Source of the DNA: Sclerodactyla briareus
Lineage: Eukaryota > Echinodermata > Holothuroidea > Dendrochirotida > Sclerodactylidae
DNA length: 64,000 nt
Direction: 5' to 3'
Assembly (NCBI GenBank): GCA_026419785.1
Contig: JAODTK010005923.1
Location: 248,001 to 312,000, forward strand
The notes beneath the pieces are model-generated. The model was not told the DNA's origin, did not search any database, and saw nothing but the letters and a program-made list of their open reading frames with translations. Numbering within the stretch: position 1 is the first letter of the stretch; each line of letters starts with the position of its first letter. Shown piece by piece: positions 61,801 through 64,000 of the stretch. A program made the translations under genes and the position numbers.

Positions 61801-63339
61801 ATTCATGTGTTCATTATGTTATGTTCCTTCTTGATTTCTCCCTGTAAATTGATTGGTACTTGAACTGAATGTGACACCCTACACCAGAAATCATGTCATA
61901 TATACATAATGGATAAAGCATATACAATATTCATTCAATTTTACGCGATCGGCCAAGAACCGCGATTTACTGTGAACTCTCGTTTTCCGAGTAGAGTCAT
62001 GAAAACAATACTCATGTAAGTTTCGCACGTTTTCAAGCGTGACGCTGAGCAATGTTACAACAATTATACTCGAGAGAAAACATTGTCATCGCATGAACAT
62101 GATTTGTCGCTATTCGATTATAACGTTGAGTGAAAAGAAAAACGGTTACAATGGTGGAACGTTAGCCTAAAGAAGTGAACAAGGTAGAGTGTAAATGGAA
62201 ATCAATTGAGATGTCGACATTTGATTAACTATCGTTTGAGACATTGATCCAGCTTGATATCAAAATATTTAACAGATGATTGATAACACGATTTCCAATT
62301 GTCGTCATGGCTTATGTTAGACAAAACAATTACGAACCTCTTGTATTTTATACATAAATATGTCATCACTATACACAGTAACCAGGAAATGCGTTGTAAT
62401 AGTGCATTGGAAGGTGGAATTAACCCCCTCCCCCTTCCAACTTATTATTATTATTAACTGTATTCGCACTGGCAATAAATTACCACGAGTTTCATATCAA
62501 TATTACATTACCTTATTGTTTGCAGAGCTATTGTGCACAATTCCCCACAACCTAAAAAACAGAAGAAAAATATTTTAAAAAAATCGTGGATCCACAGGCA
62601 CACAGATATGCCCACGTCCATGTAATAAACTGCCCCTACAACATAGTCACTAACCGGCTACTAGACATAATGTATCAGTTTTGTTGACTGTCTTCCCCAT
62701 TAGAGCCATGTAAAAACACAGACTCTGATCAAGTAAACAAACATTGCCTTCAAGAAGACGCGCCATGATACTTCCAGAGACACAACATGGTACCCATTCA
62801 ATTTCGAAAGGTTATAAGCCTAGCAAATCATATTCAAAGTCTCCGCCAAATGTTGTTTTGTGGGGGGTGAGTTTAGTGGCGCTGGTGCGAGTTAAAGTAC
62901 CATTGGACCAAAGGCGAAGGAGGTCGAAGGCCCCCGCCTTCCATCCGCCCTATGGGAAACCCGGAAAATGTCACTGGTTAAAAAATAGTCATAGCTCAAA
63001 TAAAAAAAAAAAAAAAAAAATAACGAGTTGCTATTGGGCACCTTTCTTCCCACCCTGTAAAAATCAAGCGTAGATCAAATAGTCCTCCTTCATTCGTATA
63101 TACTAATTGCTAGTTGCCACCTTGGGTCTGGCGCCGTTGGCACTGGCCCCCTCATATGTCTATGCCCCCCCCCCCCCCCAGTGTTTTAATTTCTGGCTAC
63201 GCCCCCTGGTTGAGAATTATGTCATTTCCCTCCTGATTTAGACCTCGCAGTCGGAAGTACGTGGAACATTTTGGGCTCTTTTTGTTAAGCGCGTGCGTAT
63301 TATTTTGATGTCTAATTGTACGATCGTAAATTCAAGTTC
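61801..63339. other. Non-coding stretch
   Basis: No gene recognised. A-run at 63001-63020 and C-run at 63164-63179. The latter sits in TATG-C(n)-AGTGTTTTAATTTC followed by TGGCTACGCCCC, an arrangement that resembles a transposon end. The 109-codon frame at 62744-63073 runs into the A-run and is not supported. Confidence 0.45.
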
Positions 63340-63351
63340 TGTATTTGTAAA

Positions 63352-63505
63352 ATGGAGGACTCGGACCATGACTCGGACCGAGTCCCCCGATCCTTTGGTC
63401 GAGTCCGAGTCCGGGTCATTGAACTTTCAGTCCGAGTTCCGAGTCCCTGAAAAAGGACTCGAGACCGGTCCGAGACCGAGACCGGCCTCGAGTCCTTCAG
63501 CACTG
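63352..63505. repeat. GAGTCC/GAGACC short-unit array with a CAGTG-type end
   Basis: Multiple CGAGTCCGAGTCC and GAGACCGAGACC units, with both strands represented (GGACTCGAGACCGGTC). The array ends at 63505. Read in reverse complement, its end starts CAGTGCTGAAGGACTCGAGG, similar to the right end of the 17.9-20.1 kb element. It is therefore probably one end of a related hAT-like non-autonomous element. I could not find a matching left end. Confidence 0.7.
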
Positions 63506-63942
63506 GGTCGTAGTTTTAATGTTCATTAATCGTAATCCTCTTATCCCTCATGGCTGTAGGAGTGGATTTAGCTTGCCTCAGACTCCTAATCCATGGTTGT
63601 GTCGCCTTACTCCTACAAAATCCTCCACAGAAATCATACACAGTCACAGTTCCGAGCTTCAAACCAACAAACAAAGTTTCATATCCGCTTCCGAAAGAGC
63701 GGAATCCCCCCCCCCCCTCCTCATAACAAGGTAACAGTGACTTCAGGTACTTACACGTGGTCCGAGGAATTGGCGTCCTTGAACATTATACACATGTATC
63801 ACGATAAATACAACCGTCTAGGAAAACATACGCGCCATGTGTTATCCACACCGCCCTGCCCATATGTAGCCGTGTCGCAGAGGGTATGAAATTAAGTTCG
63901 GTTGAATACAAACGAGAAGAAAAAACTGTGACTAAATTCTCA
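63506..63942. other. Non-coding stretch
   Basis: Nothing recognised apart from a C-run at about 63707-63717. Confidence 0.4.
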
Positions 63943-63968
63943 AGCAATATATATATATATTATATATA

Positions 63969-64000
<32 letters not shown>
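63943..64000. repeat. (TA)n microsatellite running off the window
   Basis: TA dinucleotides with two short interruptions. The window ends inside the repeat, so its full length is unknown. Confidence 0.95.

Overview
The window reads as animal nuclear DNA made almost wholly of intergenic or intronic sequence and transposable-element debris. I find no prokaryotic gene layout, no tRNA or rRNA gene, no CRISPR array and no host protein gene I can support. The recognisable proteins are broken pieces of non-LTR retrotransposons of the CR1/L2 group. Together with hAT-like and Tc1/mariner-like non-autonomous elements, long tandem arrays, many poly(G)/poly(C) runs and AT microsatellites, this suggests a marine invertebrate (an echinoderm, lancelet, hemichordate or mollusc would all fit). 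I cannot name the species from sequence alone.

Layout. 0-9 kb: a tandem pair of TIR elements (121-585), then a minus-strand copy of a dispersed repeat here called AGGTCA-rich (2.8-4.1 kb), a ~115-bp array (5.7-6.5 kb) and a GGGCCCAT-rich array (7.0-8.5 kb). 9-20 kb: a (TA)n tract (10.7 kb), two minisatellite arms in inverted orientation (11.6-12.3 kb), a second AGGTCA-rich copy (14.5 kb), a ~210-bp array with G-runs at one fixed position (15.1-16.2 kb), and a possible hAT-like element bounded by GAGACC arrays (17.9-20.1 kb). 20-33 kb: an L2/CR1-like LINE 3' end with a YADD reverse-transcriptase motif (20.8-22.0 kb), a ~130-bp repeat carrying ATTTGCAT octamers (22.4-23.1 kb), and AGGTCA-rich copies at 23.4 and 31.1 kb around a mostly featureless stretch. 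36-46 kb: a LINE fragment (36.8 kb), a nearly complete but decayed CR1-like LINE on the minus strand (38.4-43.1 kb), a deleted copy of the same family on the plus strand (44.4-45.2 kb), and a ~102-bp array (45.7-46.1 kb). 48.8-57.5 kb: a minus-strand LINE of the same family split by about 7 kb of foreign sequence, which is itself a 3.54-kb tandem duplication. 57.5-64 kb: a homopurine tract, an inverted copy of the 15-16 kb element, a GAGTCC array and a terminal AT microsatellite.

Nothing here works together as a pathway or operon. The history that can be read is one of nested insertion and duplication. The main caution is quality: homologous copies differ by many single-base indels, yet one 1.28-kb block is repeated with a single visible difference. 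Uneven polishing of the assembly must therefore be considered before reading biology into the divergence. Repeat comparisons were made by eye, so array boundaries are good to about 10-50 bases.
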